This document shows, one piece after another, positions 11,603 to 22,016 of a stretch of DNA of 64,000 nt. Under the pieces are notes generated by a model that saw only the letters and a list, made by a program, of their open reading frames with translations, did no database searches and was not told the DNA's origin. The stretch is taken from contig CM051456.1 of the NCBI GenBank assembly GCA_028274465.1, forward strand, positions 66,078,753 through 66,142,752, read 5' to 3'. Source of the DNA: Plantago ovata. Taxonomy: Eukaryota; Streptophyta; Magnoliopsida; Lamiales; Plantaginaceae. The first letter of the stretch is position 1; each line of letters opens with the position of its first letter. Both the position numbers and the translations under genes were made by a program.

Positions 11603-11878
11603 TTAATTATCAGCGAATTGACTCATGCTGAAAAGGTTAAACTTAATATTTTTGACATAAAGAACTCCCGAAATGGTAATGCATCCTAACTTCACGTCAC
11701 CATAACCTTTTGTAGAACCAGAGCCTCCACCAACAAACCTTATTGTTGGACCTTTAGACAACCGTCTATAGTTTATAAGGTTATTCTTGTTGCCCGTCAT
11801 GTGCTTTCCACAACCACTGTCAAAGTGCCAGATTGCATTGTTTATCTCTGTGGCTGAAGTCTGCACAATCAAGAGCAA
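11603..11878 (-). pseudogene. Copia protease segment, frameshifted from pol
   Basis: The frame contains WHFDSGCGKHMTGNKNNL: the DSG triad of a retropepsin in the WxxDSGCxxHMTG context typical of plant Copia. A KGYGDVKLG segment and [18 protein letters not shown] close the domain. Gag-pol cleavage would be its role. Its frame ends at 11,603 and the integrase frame resumes one base off ([17 protein letters not shown] in the next frame), so the polyprotein is broken by a single indel near 11,608. Confidence 0.85.
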
Positions 11879-11883
11879 ACAAG

Positions 11884-12594
11884 TTAATTATCCAATATTG
11901 GATGTCCATTAACATGTTCAAGAATGCGTCCAGTGGAAACCCAAGTCTTGAATTTTTCAACTTTGACTTGTTTTCTACTTGCTGAGGAACTAGGAGGTTT
12001 TGAGCCGAAAGACTTTTGATTCGTGCTGACCAAATCCACTTTCTGATGTGTTGTCTTGCTCGGTTGACCTTTTTGCTGAACATACTTTTCAGTAAGTTCT
12101 TTTCTAGAAAGGTTCCTTCTAGCCCTAGCGTTTTGAGTCTTGTCAGAACTCTTAGGCTTGGTTTTATTCATCTCTTTGAAGTATCTTTGCTGACTTTGCT
12201 TATACTCATGAAAAAGTTGACTTTGCTTGGTTTTGAAACCGAGTCCACTTTTTGGAGAATGTTGAGCTTTTGTCTCAACAACCTTACTTGATTCAGGTTT
12301 GTCAGCAAAGGTCTTCTGATTACTTTTAGTAATCTTGCCTTTTGACATAACAAATTGCTTTCCAGCAACTTGTTTGGCGGAATGCTTTACATCATCCTTT
12401 TTCTTTACAGTTAGCTTTCCAGCAACCTGTTTTCCTTTTATAGTCTTGTTACTTTGAGTAGCAACAGCGGGCTTTACGGTCGTAGGTCCTTGATTGCATT
12501 TTTCAGCAACCTTAGATTGACCAATCTGATAGAGTTCTGGTTGACCACTATCAGTTGCGCGTACAAAGGTAATAGGTGATTTGTCTTTACTCAA
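11884..12594 (-). pseudogene. gag-to-protease linker (element C)
   Basis: A 236-residue lysine/glutamine/serine-rich stretch with repeats such as KQVAGK. It lies between the gag zinc knuckle and the protease on the minus strand. Such basic low-complexity linkers are usual in SIRE-type gag-pol. No catalytic motif is present, and its frame is separated by stops from both neighbours. Confidence 0.6.
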
Positions 12595-12804
12595 GATTAT
12601 TATGTCATCACCTTCATACGTTGCACCTAAACCTTCTTTCTAAGATGGATCTCTCAGATAAGAGTTTAGTTCAGTCAGCGTATTACTTGCATCAGCATAA
12701 GATTTTAAATTGATTTTCATCTTTTTCATTTCTTGTATTTCAGCAAGTAACTTTAGAATTGAGGACTGATATTCTTACAATTCTATTGCCATCTGAGAAT
12801 TCTT

Positions 12805-13881
12805 CTATGTAGCTTCAGCAATCAACTTCTTGAGATGCAATATTTCAGCATCTTTCTTTTCTGACTCTTCTTTCAGCAATACATACTTTTCAGTAGTTTG
12901 CTTGGTCAGAGTTTCAGCATTGTGTAGTTTCTCTTGCTGTTTGCTCAGAGTTTTCTCAAATCTTTCGATTTCTCCTTGAATTCTATCAAGGTCAATATCA
13001 TCTTCACTTTCTGAGTCAGAGTCAGAGGTAGGACTGTTTACCTGACCGGCCATGAGGCAGAATTCGTAGTTTGACACATCTAGATAAGCTTCCATAGCTA
13101 TTCCACAAACTTCCATGCCGATCTCTACGTCAAGAGTGGCTTCTTCTTCTTCAGTGTCTGAGCTTTCTACCTCACTGTCTTCGGAGCTGGTATCAATGCA
13201 CAACGTATCGATTTTTACTTGAAGCTTCTTCTTTTCTTCAGCAATAAAAGCCCTTTTGAACTTCTTCTTCTTTTCAGCAGATTTACCTTTCAGCAAAGGA
13301 CAATTTGCTTTGAAGTGTCCAGGCTTTTTGCAGTAAAAGCAAAGATCATTTCCAACTGCTGGTTCTTCAGAGGAATTTGCTTACTGAGCCTTCTTGTTCA
13401 GCGAGCTAGCCTCATTCTTGTATTTATGGTAGTTGTTACCAAGATGCTTTTTCAGCTTCTCTTTTGCTTTTCGCCTTTCAAGTTCCTTACTGATGAATTT
13501 CTTCATGTTTTTAACAACTAAAGCATTTTCATCAACGGGCTCTTTATCATTCTTCTTTTCAGAAGATGACGGCTTTGCAGCAAGAGCAATGTTTTGCGAT
13601 TTTTCAGCAAACACATTTTCTCTTTGCTTTGTCTCGTAGTTGACAGTAGCAAGATGAGAGAACAACTCTGTAGGTGTGATGTTTGGCATTCCTTGATTAT
13701 AGTAGAAATTCTGAGTATGGATCCATTCTTGGTTCAGACTTCTGATAATGGTTTTCCCCTTCTCAGAATCTGAGTAAAGATTTCCAACTCCTAAGGTAGC
13801 CATCTCACTTCCTAGAGTTGTGAATCTGAAGTCCAAGTCTTCCAGTGACTCATTTGTACCTTGTTTAAAGTTCTGGAACTT
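12805..13881 (-). pseudogene. gag C-terminal part with zinc knuckle (element C)
   Basis: The frame resumes after element A with FQNFKQGTNESLEDLDFRFT, the UBN2-type gag core. It ends at a stop at 13,381, after which the same frame reads a CCHC knuckle, CFYCKKPGHFKANC (C-x2-C-x4-H-x4-C), at about 13,305-13,350. It continues as an acidic, coiled-coil-like tail (13,296-12,805). Together with 19,416-19,840 it made one gag before element A inserted. At least one internal stop makes it a pseudogene even without the insertion. Confidence 0.85.
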
Positions 13882-13887
13882 TAACAT

Positions 13888-15087
13888 TGATGAACATGTA
13901 TTTTACACTTTCATTCGAGTCTTTTTTCACCAATTTAGCTATCCTCTATGTTAATTTAGCTATATTTTAGTGCATTTTATTAGAATAGTGTCACGTTTCC
14001 CTTTAGTTTGCATTTTACAGGTTTTGGGTGAAAAACGTGGTTTTCCGGGCAATTATATTGAAGAGAACGAAGAATTGATGTTCCGGGAACAGTTTTGGAG
14101 TATCTAGAAGATTCCGGATAGGATTTGAAGTGTAGGGGTCGAGTCTGAAGGCTAAAAGGTCACTAGAAGGCAAAAACCGAGTCCAGAAAGGAAACGAAAT
14201 CCAAAAACGCGTTGAAAACGCGTCGTTTGCCGACTGCACCTCCCGGACGATTCGCCCGGGACGTAGGGCGGTTCGCCCCACACCAGGCGATTCGCCCGGT
14301 GTGTGGGGCGACTCGCCCCACACCTTCCGAACCCCTATATATAGTTGCTCTTTTCTCCATTTTTCATACTTTCTCAGACCTTTTTTCATACCTTTCTCAT
14401 TAGTTTTAGGGAAGAATTCTCCAGAGCCTGTTCTGGGAATTCCTAGCATAGGAGACACTTTTTCTTATCGATTTGGAGCTTGTGAGATCGCGATTCTTCG
14501 GAGATTGAGAACCTTCGGTAACATTGTATCTCAGATTTTTTCTATTTATATTTATTTATCTTTCAACATGTTTTCATTCAATCTTGCTATGATTTCTGTT
14601 GATTGCATGACATCTATGAGTAGCTAAATCTATTGTTGGTGATAGTATGTGATTTCTTAGCGAAGGGTTAATAATTATGCTGATGGCGGTAAAGCGAATC
14701 AGACTTTGAGTTATTGCTTTATCTCTTTGATCTATCTAAGCCCTGTATCTTCGTAGTGTTGAATAATAACGGAACACATTGGACAATTCATGATCAAAGA
14801 TCTCTATGCAAAACGATCGGGTACTTCATGCATGATTATTAACCTGCTATGCTTTGAATGATCATACTATCACTAACTTCCATTATCTTGATAAGAAAAA
14901 CCTGTGCTACGTCGTTTGTTGATTTTATAGTTTAAGTTAGATTAGATAAAGCTAGTTATAGTCCTTAGAGATCGACACTCGAGGTTATTCTACTGCTACA
15001 CTATGGTTTTCGTTGTAGTTGTGAATTGCCTTTGGCTAAATACAAATTTATTTGATTAACTAGAATCTGACAAATTCCGGTTCATCA
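13888..15087 (+). repeat. 5' LTR of element A
   Basis: 1,200 bp, TGATGAAC..GTTCATCA. A run of four GGCGATTCGCC-type palindromes (14,242-14,320) lies directly upstream of the TATA box CCCTATATATAG (14,333-14,344), so U3 ends and transcription probably starts near 14,370. The 3' part (GATCGACACTCGAGGT to the end) matches the LTR remnant of element E at 21,512-21,995. Confidence 0.92.
14242..14320. repeat. Palindrome array in the LTR of A (copy 1)
   Basis: Four units: CCCGGACGATTCGCCCGGG, GGGCGGTTCGCCCCA, AGGCGATTCGCCCG and GGGGCGACTCGCCCCA. The same motif recurs in LTR copy 2 (18,567-18,650), in the solo LTR (about 5,979-6,017) and in the internal array (16,486-16,600). Confidence 0.9.
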
Positions 15088-15090
15088 AAT

Positions 15091-15109
15091 TGGTGTCGTT
15101 GCCGGGGAT
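15091..15109 (+). other. Primer binding site, tRNA-Asp (element A)
   Basis: TGGTGTCGTTGCCGGGGAT, three bases after the LTR end. It matches the plant tRNA-Asp complement TGGCGCCGTTGCCGGGGAT except for two C-to-T changes. Athila-type Gypsy elements use this tRNA. Confidence 0.85.
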
Positions 15110-15530
15110 TATACTCCTTTTTTCTATTTAGCATATTTATATTTTCAGCATTCAATTCCTAGAATAAGCTCTGGGGGTTTGCTCTCAGAAAATTTCACTT
15201 TCTTACCCTATTTCTTTCCCCCTATCTTTTTCAGTAAATTCATCTAATCTGATCTTGGTTACCTTGCGTGCTTGTGCTCTCGAAGTTCACGGTTACATTG
15301 TGTTTGTTTGCACTCTTTGTGTTTTTCTTTGCAAGTTTTTGTTTTTCTTTTGTGGATTCTGCTCCTTGGTTTCTTGTTTCCTCCTGTGCAGAAACTAGTC
15401 ATATGAAAGGATGAGTCAACCTCCGTTGCCCTGGTATTTGATGCCTCGAGGGCCTTGCATAACATTGGATGACGATTGAAGGAATTATGACTTTGATCCT
15501 TCGTACTACTCCATTCTCTCCACGTTTTCA

Positions 15531-16319
15531 ATGGGTGATGATCCAAGAGGGTTCTTAGACACGTATGAGGAAGGAGTGTTGAGGATACCTCATGAGAATG
15601 TGGAGGGGGTTATTTTATCACATGAGCAACTTTGTATGAGAGGATTTATGGGAGCCTTGAAAGGGTACGCTCGAAGATGGCTCAGAATCCCGCCGGAAAA
15701 ATCGTTGCGCACTTGGGGTGAAGTAACCAGCAAGTTTCTGGAACATTGGGATAGGGACTCACCTCCCGGGTCAAGGGCATGGACGTCTCGCTTTAGTAGT
15801 CAGCCACTAGAAATCGACATTGCCGATGAAGAGGAATGTGGAGAAGAATCCATTGATGAAGTCTCCTCAGTACTTAGCTTGGATTCCACGTCCTTACTTG
15901 CGTATGTCGAGGTTGTTGGTCAAGAGGAAGTCGTGGAGGAAATGATAACTAAATCCATTGCTTCACTTGAGTCAGAAGGTGATGGCGTGAGTTGTGTTGA
16001 GGTCGAGGAGCCAATCTCTGAAGATTTTGGTGTCTTTGAATCAATTGCGGCAGATACTCTTGATCTTGACTCCTACGTTCTGGTCCATGCACCCACCTAT
16101 GAGTCCCAAAGGAGTTTTGATCATCTTTACTCTTTTTATTTTCCATCTGATTCCCTTAGTTATTTTTTAGATTTTGTTTTTCTAGGTTTTGTTAATTCTA
16201 GTTTTCAGGGAATCATGGACTTGCTTGAGCAGATACGGAGAGGAGCCAAAGATGGTTCCCAAGATGCGAGGAGTAATGGAACGGATGCACAAGATTCGTT
16301 TCCATTTGATAATGGATAA
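15531..16319 (+). CDS. gag-like protein of element A
   Basis: A 262-residue frame beginning MGDDPRGFLDTYEEGVLRIP. The segment FMGALKGYARRWLRIPPEKS with SLRTWGEVTSKFLEHW at residues about 47-82 matches the core of plant Gypsy retrotransposon gag (aromatic W, then 'F..FL..F'). The C-terminal half is acidic and hydrophobic and has no CCHC knuckle, so it is short for a Gypsy gag (usually above 400 residues with a knuckle). It would form or join particles; enzymes must come from another element. The start was taken at the first ATG of the open frame; upstream in-frame stops exist. The palindrome array begins about 170 bases after the stop. Confidence 0.75.
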   Translation: MGDDPRGFLDTYEEGVLRIPHENVEGVILSHEQLCMRGFMGALKGYARRWLRIPPEKSLRTWGEVTSKFLEHWDRDSPPGSRAWTSRFSSQPLEIDIADEEECGEESIDEVSSVLSLDSTSLLAYVEVVGQEEVVEEMITKSIASLESEGDGVSCVEVEEPISEDFGVFESIAADTLDLDSYVLVHAPTYESQRSFDHLYSFYFPSDSLSYFLDFVFLGFVNSSFQGIMDLLEQIRRGAKDGSQDARSNGTDAQDSFPFDNG

Positions 16320-16485
16320 CAGTAGTGGTAATGGTAGCAAGTAGTTTAGTTTTATCGCTTTCTTGCATTGCATGCATATCATTCTGTTTTATTTTATATT
16401 TTCGTATGTTTTTGGTGATAAAATAGGTCTCTAGATGATAATTTAGCAATTTAGGAGGAAAATCGACACCTCCAGGAGTCTGGAG

Positions 16486-16600
16486 GTGCCGGGCGAACCG
16501 CCCCCCACATGGGGCGATTCGCCTGGCATGACCAGGTAACCTGGGGCTTACTGGAAGCCCCAGGCGAATCGCCCCCCACGTGGGACGGTTCGCCCCGGGA
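16486..16600. repeat. Internal palindrome array of element A
   Basis: Units GGGCGAACCGCCC, GGGGCGATTCGCC, CAGGCGAATCGCCCC and GGGACGGTTCGCCCC, i.e. the palindrome of its own LTR. ACCTCC/GGAGGT and CCAGGT/ACCTGG inverted pairs lie between them. Confidence 0.88.
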
Positions 16601-16796
16601 ATCCAGTAAACCGGAGGTTCAAATTTTCATTCGGAGATCCCGATCTTCTCCTATTCTGCTAAAGTATCGATCTTTTTACCTCGTTTATTGCCCGTTTTGT
16701 TTTCTCACGAGTTTGATTGAGTAATATAGGTCACATATACGAGTTTAGCTCTCACCTTAAATCCACTTTCAATGTTCGGGACGAGCGACGACGTTC

Positions 16797-16819
16797 AGGT
16801 TTGTGGGGGGGGGGGGGTA
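16797..16819 (+). other. G-rich, PPT-like tract (element A, central)
   Basis: AGGTTTGTG followed by a run of about 13 G. It resembles the PPT before the 3' LTR (GGTTTGGGGAG) and opens the conserved non-coding module, as at 55,580 in element B. Confidence 0.5.
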
Positions 16820-16986
16820 TCGCTTGCTATCTCTATACTTGTCTTGCTTATAATAAACTCGTGAATTCTTTTGTTTGCATTTGCATTTGCACGTTTACCG
16901 CTTTCTTAGTATTTAGTTGCATACACTACATTCATCCTAGTATAGTCTTGCATGTTTTATGTGGAGTTTATTGCCAATTTTTTTAA

Positions 16987-18196
16987 ACTTTTTTATTGGA
17001 TAGATTAACTAATTATGACATTAATCATATGCTTCCTCTCTATGAATTTGTTTGAGGTTTTTCTCGCTTGGTTTGTCACATTTATGTTTGCACTTAGTTA
17101 AGCTTGGTAGTCACGACATCACTTAGTGGTGTTTTCTCTACTGCGGTTCACGAAGGCCTTTATAATAGGATGATTCATGTTAGGATCTTACGGTTGTTTT
17201 CCCGAGTAATTGTGTACCTAAGAGGCAACAAGTCTTCACCTTGGTTTGAGATTGCTAAATGCCTAGGAAGGAGGTAGTGTGAGATTGTGTGATCCTTTGT
17301 TTGCAACCTATTCTTTCGAATAGGTTTGGGGAGGGGGTTACGCTATCATTAGACTTGTCTTTTTAATTTTTAGTGAGTATTGTGAGTTTATTTTCCTTTT
17401 TCGTAAATTTTGTACTCCAACCTATTCTGTCGAATAGGTTTGGGGAGGTCATTTGTGTGTCATTTTAATTACTTTTTCGTTGTGCTACTGCTGGCTAAAA
17501 AACAGAAAAAAAAAAAGAGAAAAAGAAGCATTCCAGAAAAAAAAGAAAAAATTTGGAAAAGAAAAAAAAAAGAAAAGACCCCAAAAAAGCAAGGAAGGGT
17601 CCAAAAAAAAAAGAGCCAAAAGCAGTTTAGCAAAGTGTTTGTCTCATTTTTTCATGTAATGTTTGTAATCGTGTTGTAATTCTTTGTCTTTTGTTTGTTT
17701 GAGTGTCATCTGTTCTAAACCACCCTCGTCCTGCCATTCAGGAAGTGGTGAATAGTTTAAGGTTTTGCTTGAGAGATGGGTAGAATAGGGGAGTGTTATC
17801 TTTTTAGGGAACCCTCCTTCGTTTGATGAGAGCCAGTATTGGTTCGACCTCTTTGAGGAAAAGTCTTAACTTGGTGAACAACAGTAAGTCCTCAGTTTCA
17901 TAGGCACGGGACAACCATTCGTATTTTAACATGTTTCATTACGTCGTCACTGACTAGGTCCAGGTAGAGAATGTTACGAGAGACTATCTTGTTTGACATA
18001 AGTGCCTATGCGAATGTGTATGAGTCAATCGAGGCATTCTTCAACCTATATCCATGTTATTATTTGTATGGTTTTTGTTCATAAGTTTTTTTGATAGATT
18101 CAATAGATTAGTTCATTTGATTTGGCATGAGACTCCATTTTTTGTGTTGCATTGTTTTTGCATTAGAGTCTAGCTTAGTTGCTTGAGGACAAGCAA
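16987..18196 (+). repeat. Conserved non-coding module of A (shared with B)
   Basis: No coding capacity. It aligns by eye with 55,880-57,160 in element B: GTCACGACATCACTTAGTGG, TGCCTAGGAAGGAGGTAGTG, two hairpins AACCTATTC-TTTC-GAATAGGTT (17,305 and 17,419), an A-rich tract (17,500-17,620), AAAGCAGT.TAG.AAAGTG, and GGGAACCCTCCTTCGTTTGA. The order is the same in both elements. Confidence 0.85.
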
Positions 18197-18215
18197 AGGT
18201 TCGGTTTGGGGAGTT
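18178..18215 (+). other. Hairpin and PPT of element A
   Basis: TTGCTTGAGGACAAGCAA (7-bp stem) followed by AGGTTCGGTTTGGGGAGTT immediately before the 3' LTR TGATGAAC. This hairpin-plus-PPT arrangement is typical of Athila-related elements. Confidence 0.85.
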
Positions 18216-19415
18216 TGATGAACGTGTATTTTACACTTTCATTCGAGTCTTTTTTCACCAATTTAGCTATCCTCTATGTTAATTTAGCTATATTTTAGTG
18301 CATTTTATTAGAATAGTGTCACGTTTCCCTTTAGTTTGCATTTTACATGTTTGGGTGAAAAACGTGGTTTTCCGGGCAATTATATTGAAGAGAACGAAGA
18401 ATTGGTGTTCCAGGGATATTTTTGGAGTATCTAGAAGATTCCGGATAGGATTTGAAGTGTAGGGGTCGAGTCTGAAGGCTAAAAGGTCACTAGAAGGCAA
18501 AAACCGAGTCTGAAAAGGAAACAAATCCAAAAATGGGTCGAAAACGCGTCGTTTGCCGACTGCACCTCCCGGGCGATTCGCCTGGGACGTGGGGCGGTCC
18601 GCCCCACACCAGGCGATCCGCCCGATGTGTGGGGTGACTCGCCCCACACCTTCCGAACCACTATATATAGTTGCTCAGTTTTCTCCGTTTTTCATACTTT
18701 CTCAGACCTTTTTTCATACCTTTCTCATTAGTTTTAGGGAAGAATTCTCCAGAGCCTGTTCTGGGAATTCCTAGCATAGGAGACACTAATTCTTATCAAT
18801 TTGGAGCTTGTGAGATCGTGATTCTTCGAAGATTGACAACCTTCGGTAACATTGTATCTCAGATTTTTTCTATTTATATTTATTTATCTTTCAACATGTT
18901 TTCATTCAATCTTGCTATGATTTTTGTTGATTGCATGACATCTATGAGTAGCTAAATCTATTGTTGGTGATAGTATGTGATTTCTTAGCGAAGGGTTAAT
19001 AATTATGCTGATGGCGGTAAAGCGAATCAGACTTTGAGTTATTGCTTTATTTCTTTGATCAATCTAAGCCCTCTATCTTCGTAGTGTTGAATGATAACGG
19101 AACACATTGGACAATTCATGATCAAAGATCTCTATGCAAAATGATCGGGTACTTCATGCATGATTATTAACCTGCTATGCTTTGAATGATCATACTATCA
19201 CTAACTTCCATTTTCTTGATAAGAAAAACCTGTGCTAAGTCGTTTGTTGATTTTATAGTTTAAGTTAGATTAGATAAAGCTAGTTATAGTCCTTAGAGAT
19301 CGACACTCGAGGTTATTCTACTGCTACACTACGGTTTTCGTTGTAGTTGTGAATTGCCTTTGGCTAAATACAAATTTATTTGATTAATTAGAATCTGACA
19401 AATTCCGGTTCATCA
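18216..19415 (+). repeat. 3' LTR of element A
   Basis: 1,200 bp, same ends as the 5' LTR. TATA CTATATATAG is at 18,661-18,670 and the palindrome array at 18,567-18,650, where several units carry C/T differences from copy 1. Confidence 0.92.
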
Positions 19416-19840
19416 AACTTCAGCACTTCGAGTTTGTTTTCCTTGGTTTTTTCAGATCAAGCACAAAGATCTTGAACCATTTTCCAAGCTTCCTTAGCAA
19501 TTTTGGCACCCCACAGTTTGCACTGTATAGTATCCGGAGTTGATCGAATGATGATGTTTCTTGCTTGGCCATCAAGACGGAATCTCTTAGCTTCGTCGGA
19601 AGTCCATTCCTCTCTTGGTTTTGGAAAGACGGCGTCAACCGGTTCTCCTAATATAGTTTCCTTACCAGTAGGATCCGTGGTTTTGTGAGGAAAGCTTCTC
19701 TCAATTTTAGTGATCTTGATAGGTCCATCATTAATGACAGTGACCATTTCATCACTAATGGCCTCAAGATGTAACATCATGTTGTTTCGCCATTTTTCAT
19801 AGTTTTCCAGCTTCAGCAAGGGAGCGTCTCCTAAAGACAT
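19416..19840 (-). pseudogene. gag N-terminal part (element C)
   Basis: The start at 19,840 opens MSLGDAPLLKLENYEKWRNN. The frame runs through KLWGAKIAKEAWKMVQDLCA to a TGA near 19,457, then continues in the same frame (SEKTKENKLEVLK) up to element A at 19,415. The rest of gag lies at 13,881 and below on the other side of A. So the gag has one nonsense change plus the insertion. It is the same region as gag of C' at 27-403, with scattered differences. Confidence 0.88.
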
Positions 19841-19938
19841 CCTGTCAGCAAAAGACTACCAATCTGATCAAGTGAGAGTGATTTACGGAAAGCACCTAAG
19901 GGGATCTAGGTTCAGTGCTGAAGGTTAAAGAACCTCCC

Positions 19939-19950
19939 GCTCTGATACCA
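19939..19950 (-). other. Primer binding site, tRNA-iMet (element C)
   Basis: The reverse complement is TGGTATCAGAGC, two bases after the 5' LTR end (19,953). Confidence 0.93.
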
Positions 19951-19952
19951 CT

Positions 19953-21511
19953 TGTTGTTCCCTTTAAACAACAAGAAAGACTAGAGGGGGGGTGAATAGT
20001 CTTTTCAAACTTTCGTTGTTTAAAAACTTTCTCAGCAAGGGCTTATTACTTTTCAGTAATGAGTTTGCTGATACTTAACTTTCTCAGCAAGTACTAGTTA
20101 CTTTTCAGTAACGATTTTTACTGATACTTAAAAAACAGAGTGCGGAAGTCTTTATACAATAAGTGCTTTTAAGTAAGTTATAGTTTCAGCAAGTGAGCAG
20201 TTGTACAGATAGATAAGCTTGCTGAAAACTAAATGCAGTAAAGTAAATCACACAAACACTTTTATAGTGGTATCTGAGAGTGGCGTAATCTCTCAACTAA
20301 TCCACTTTGTCCTTTCTAGGACTGAATCCACTAAGATAAGTTTGAGGTTCCTTACAACACCTATTTAGAGCGATTCTACAGAAACCAAAGCACACTTGCT
20401 TCGTTTCCAACCTAACTAGAGAACGAAACCTTGTTCTCCACCAAACTTGTTACTTCTAATCAGCAACACTATGCTTGATTAAATTCCCCCTGAATTTCAC
20501 GCCTGAAAAAGGGTGTTTATCAGTTAGAGAGGTTTGGGATGAGATGACTTGATTATAACTTATTCAGCTACAACAAGTAGTCTAAGAAACAAAACTTTGA
20601 ATACTTTGCAGTAAACAAGTTAAGTTGTTTCTGGTGCAAGACTTGTTCTTGTTCGAAAGAAAGAACACTTAACTAATTTCTTAGTTGTGAATGTTCTACT
20701 TCTTCACAAGTAGCTTTTTCAAGATTTAAGTCTTGGAACGAATCAATGGCAGTAAAGAGTATAGAAGGGTTTGAGTGTTTAAGCACTAGTGAGAGTTTGA
20801 TCACGTTGTTGACACACTTCAACTCTTTGCCGGATGACCTCTATTTATAGTGAATCAAGGGAGTCGTTTGAATTTCAAATTCTAAGGCTTTGCTCCTTAA
20901 GATGTCACTATCTTGCTTTTTTACTTTCAGCAGCGTCCTTCATTTGTCTTCTAGTCTTCATGTTCTTCGCGTGCTTACTTTTGCATTTAATGTTCATTTG
21001 AATGAAATTCAAATATGAACGTTGGAGCGCAAATGCAAGTACTTTCAGCAAGGAGGTCACATATGTATTTCAGCAAGTGGTCAGTCTCAGTTTCAGCAAG
21101 CACAACCTACTCTGTCATTTAGATTTTCACTTATGCAAGATGTTGCTGAAGTTTCCACTTTCTGAGCAACATGTGCCTTTGTAGATACCATCTTCAGAAA
21201 TCTTCTTTAGTCTTCAGTCTTCGAATTCTTCAAGTTTTTGAACGGTTCTAATGCTTCAATAGTTCGTTTGTGTAAACAAAGTACATCATCAGCAAATGCT
21301 TCAATATGTTCTTTTTCTTTTCAGAAAACAAGATACATCATAAGCAAAACTAAAGCACCTAACTAGTACCTACACCAAGTCTTCAACAAACGTTCCTCTT
21401 TTACAATGTCCTTATAATTCTAAATTCCTATGGACCTTAAGAGTACTAGTTACTGGACTTTCCTTAATTTAACATGGTTAATTTCTCTTCAAAATTACAA
21501 GTTTCCTAACA
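19953..21511 (-). repeat. 5' LTR of element C
   Basis: 1,559 bp, TGTTAGGAAACTTG..GGGACCAACA on the minus strand. TATA-like CTATAAATAG is on the minus strand near 20,848. It abuts the LTR remnant of element E at 21,512, so C probably inserted into that LTR. Confidence 0.93.
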
Positions 21512-21995
21512 GATTCTTTGATCCGACTAAGCCAAACATCTTCGCATAAAAGTGTTAGAAACACTAGGACAATTCAAGATCATCGATTTTGATGTTTACA
21601 ATTATCAAGTACTGCTTGCACTAAGCCTGGCAACCTTAGCCAAGTATTAGTATAGATAGGAGGCTTTCAAAATACATGTCACAACCTGTCTTTTGGTGTT
21701 TGTTAATTCGAATTACTTTTAAAGCAGTACGTGTTGCACCTTCATGCATAATTAGAACCCGATGCTTAGAATGAGCATTACTATCACCATCTCTCGTTAT
21801 ATATTGTTAAGTTAAGCTAAGTTAAATTTGTTTACTGAATTTATAATAGTTATTGTAGTTAAAACTAGTTAAGTCCCTAGAGATCGACACTCGAGGTCAT
21901 CTTACCTCTGCATTACGTGTTTTGTGTAGTTGTGAGTTGCCCTTAGGCTAAAACAAATTCATTTGATTGTTCGAGTCTGACAATCTCGTTCGTCA
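21512..21995 (+). repeat. LTR 3' remnant of element E
   Basis: It ends GTTCGTCA and is followed by a tRNA-Asp primer site. The stretch with GATCGACACTCGAGGT, GTAGTTGTGA.TTGCC and TTTGATT matches the LTR 3' part of element A. The upstream part was cut off where element C begins. Confidence 0.8.
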
Positions 21996-21998
21996 AAT

Positions 21999-22016
21999 TG
22001 GCACCGTTGCCGGGAA
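21999..22016 (+). other. Primer binding site, tRNA-Asp (element E)
   Basis: TGGCACCGTTGCCGGGAA, a slightly altered match to the tRNA-Asp complement, three bases after the LTR end. Confidence 0.8.

Larger units (their letters stand above)
13888..19415 (+). mobile_element. Element A: gag-only LTR retrotransposon (TR-GAG-like)
   Basis: Two 1,200-bp LTRs (13,888-15,087 and 18,216-19,415) starting TGATGAAC and ending GTTCATCA enclose 3.1 kb holding one gag frame, a palindrome array and a long non-coding module. No protease, RT or integrase is seen, so it is non-autonomous. It is inserted into the gag of element C, in the opposite orientation. The TSD is AACTT: 19,416-19,420 on the right, and 13,877-13,881 on the left separated from the LTR by six extra bases (TAACAT). 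The LTRs differ at only a few percent of positions by eye. Confidence 0.93.
516..21511 (-). mobile_element. Copia retrotransposon C, SIRE/Maximus type, with nested insertions
   Basis: Two 1,559-bp LTRs (516-2,074 and 19,953-21,511) bound an internal region whose order on the minus strand is PBS (iMet), gag, protease, integrase, RT, RNase H, hairpin array, then a long extra ORF. Copia domain order, the iMet primer site, long LTRs and an ORF after pol are features of the SIRE/Maximus lineage. Without its two insertions (5,097-6,369 and 13,888-19,415) the element would be about 14 kb. The LTRs differ at scattered bases and short indels, so it is not recent. No target duplication can be tested because the left end continues into a second unit. 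Confidence 0.9.

Noticed and set aside
17410..17679. Lysine-rich frames in element A
   Set aside because: They translate the A-rich tract of the conserved non-coding module and are not conserved in the matching tract of B (56,485-56,590).
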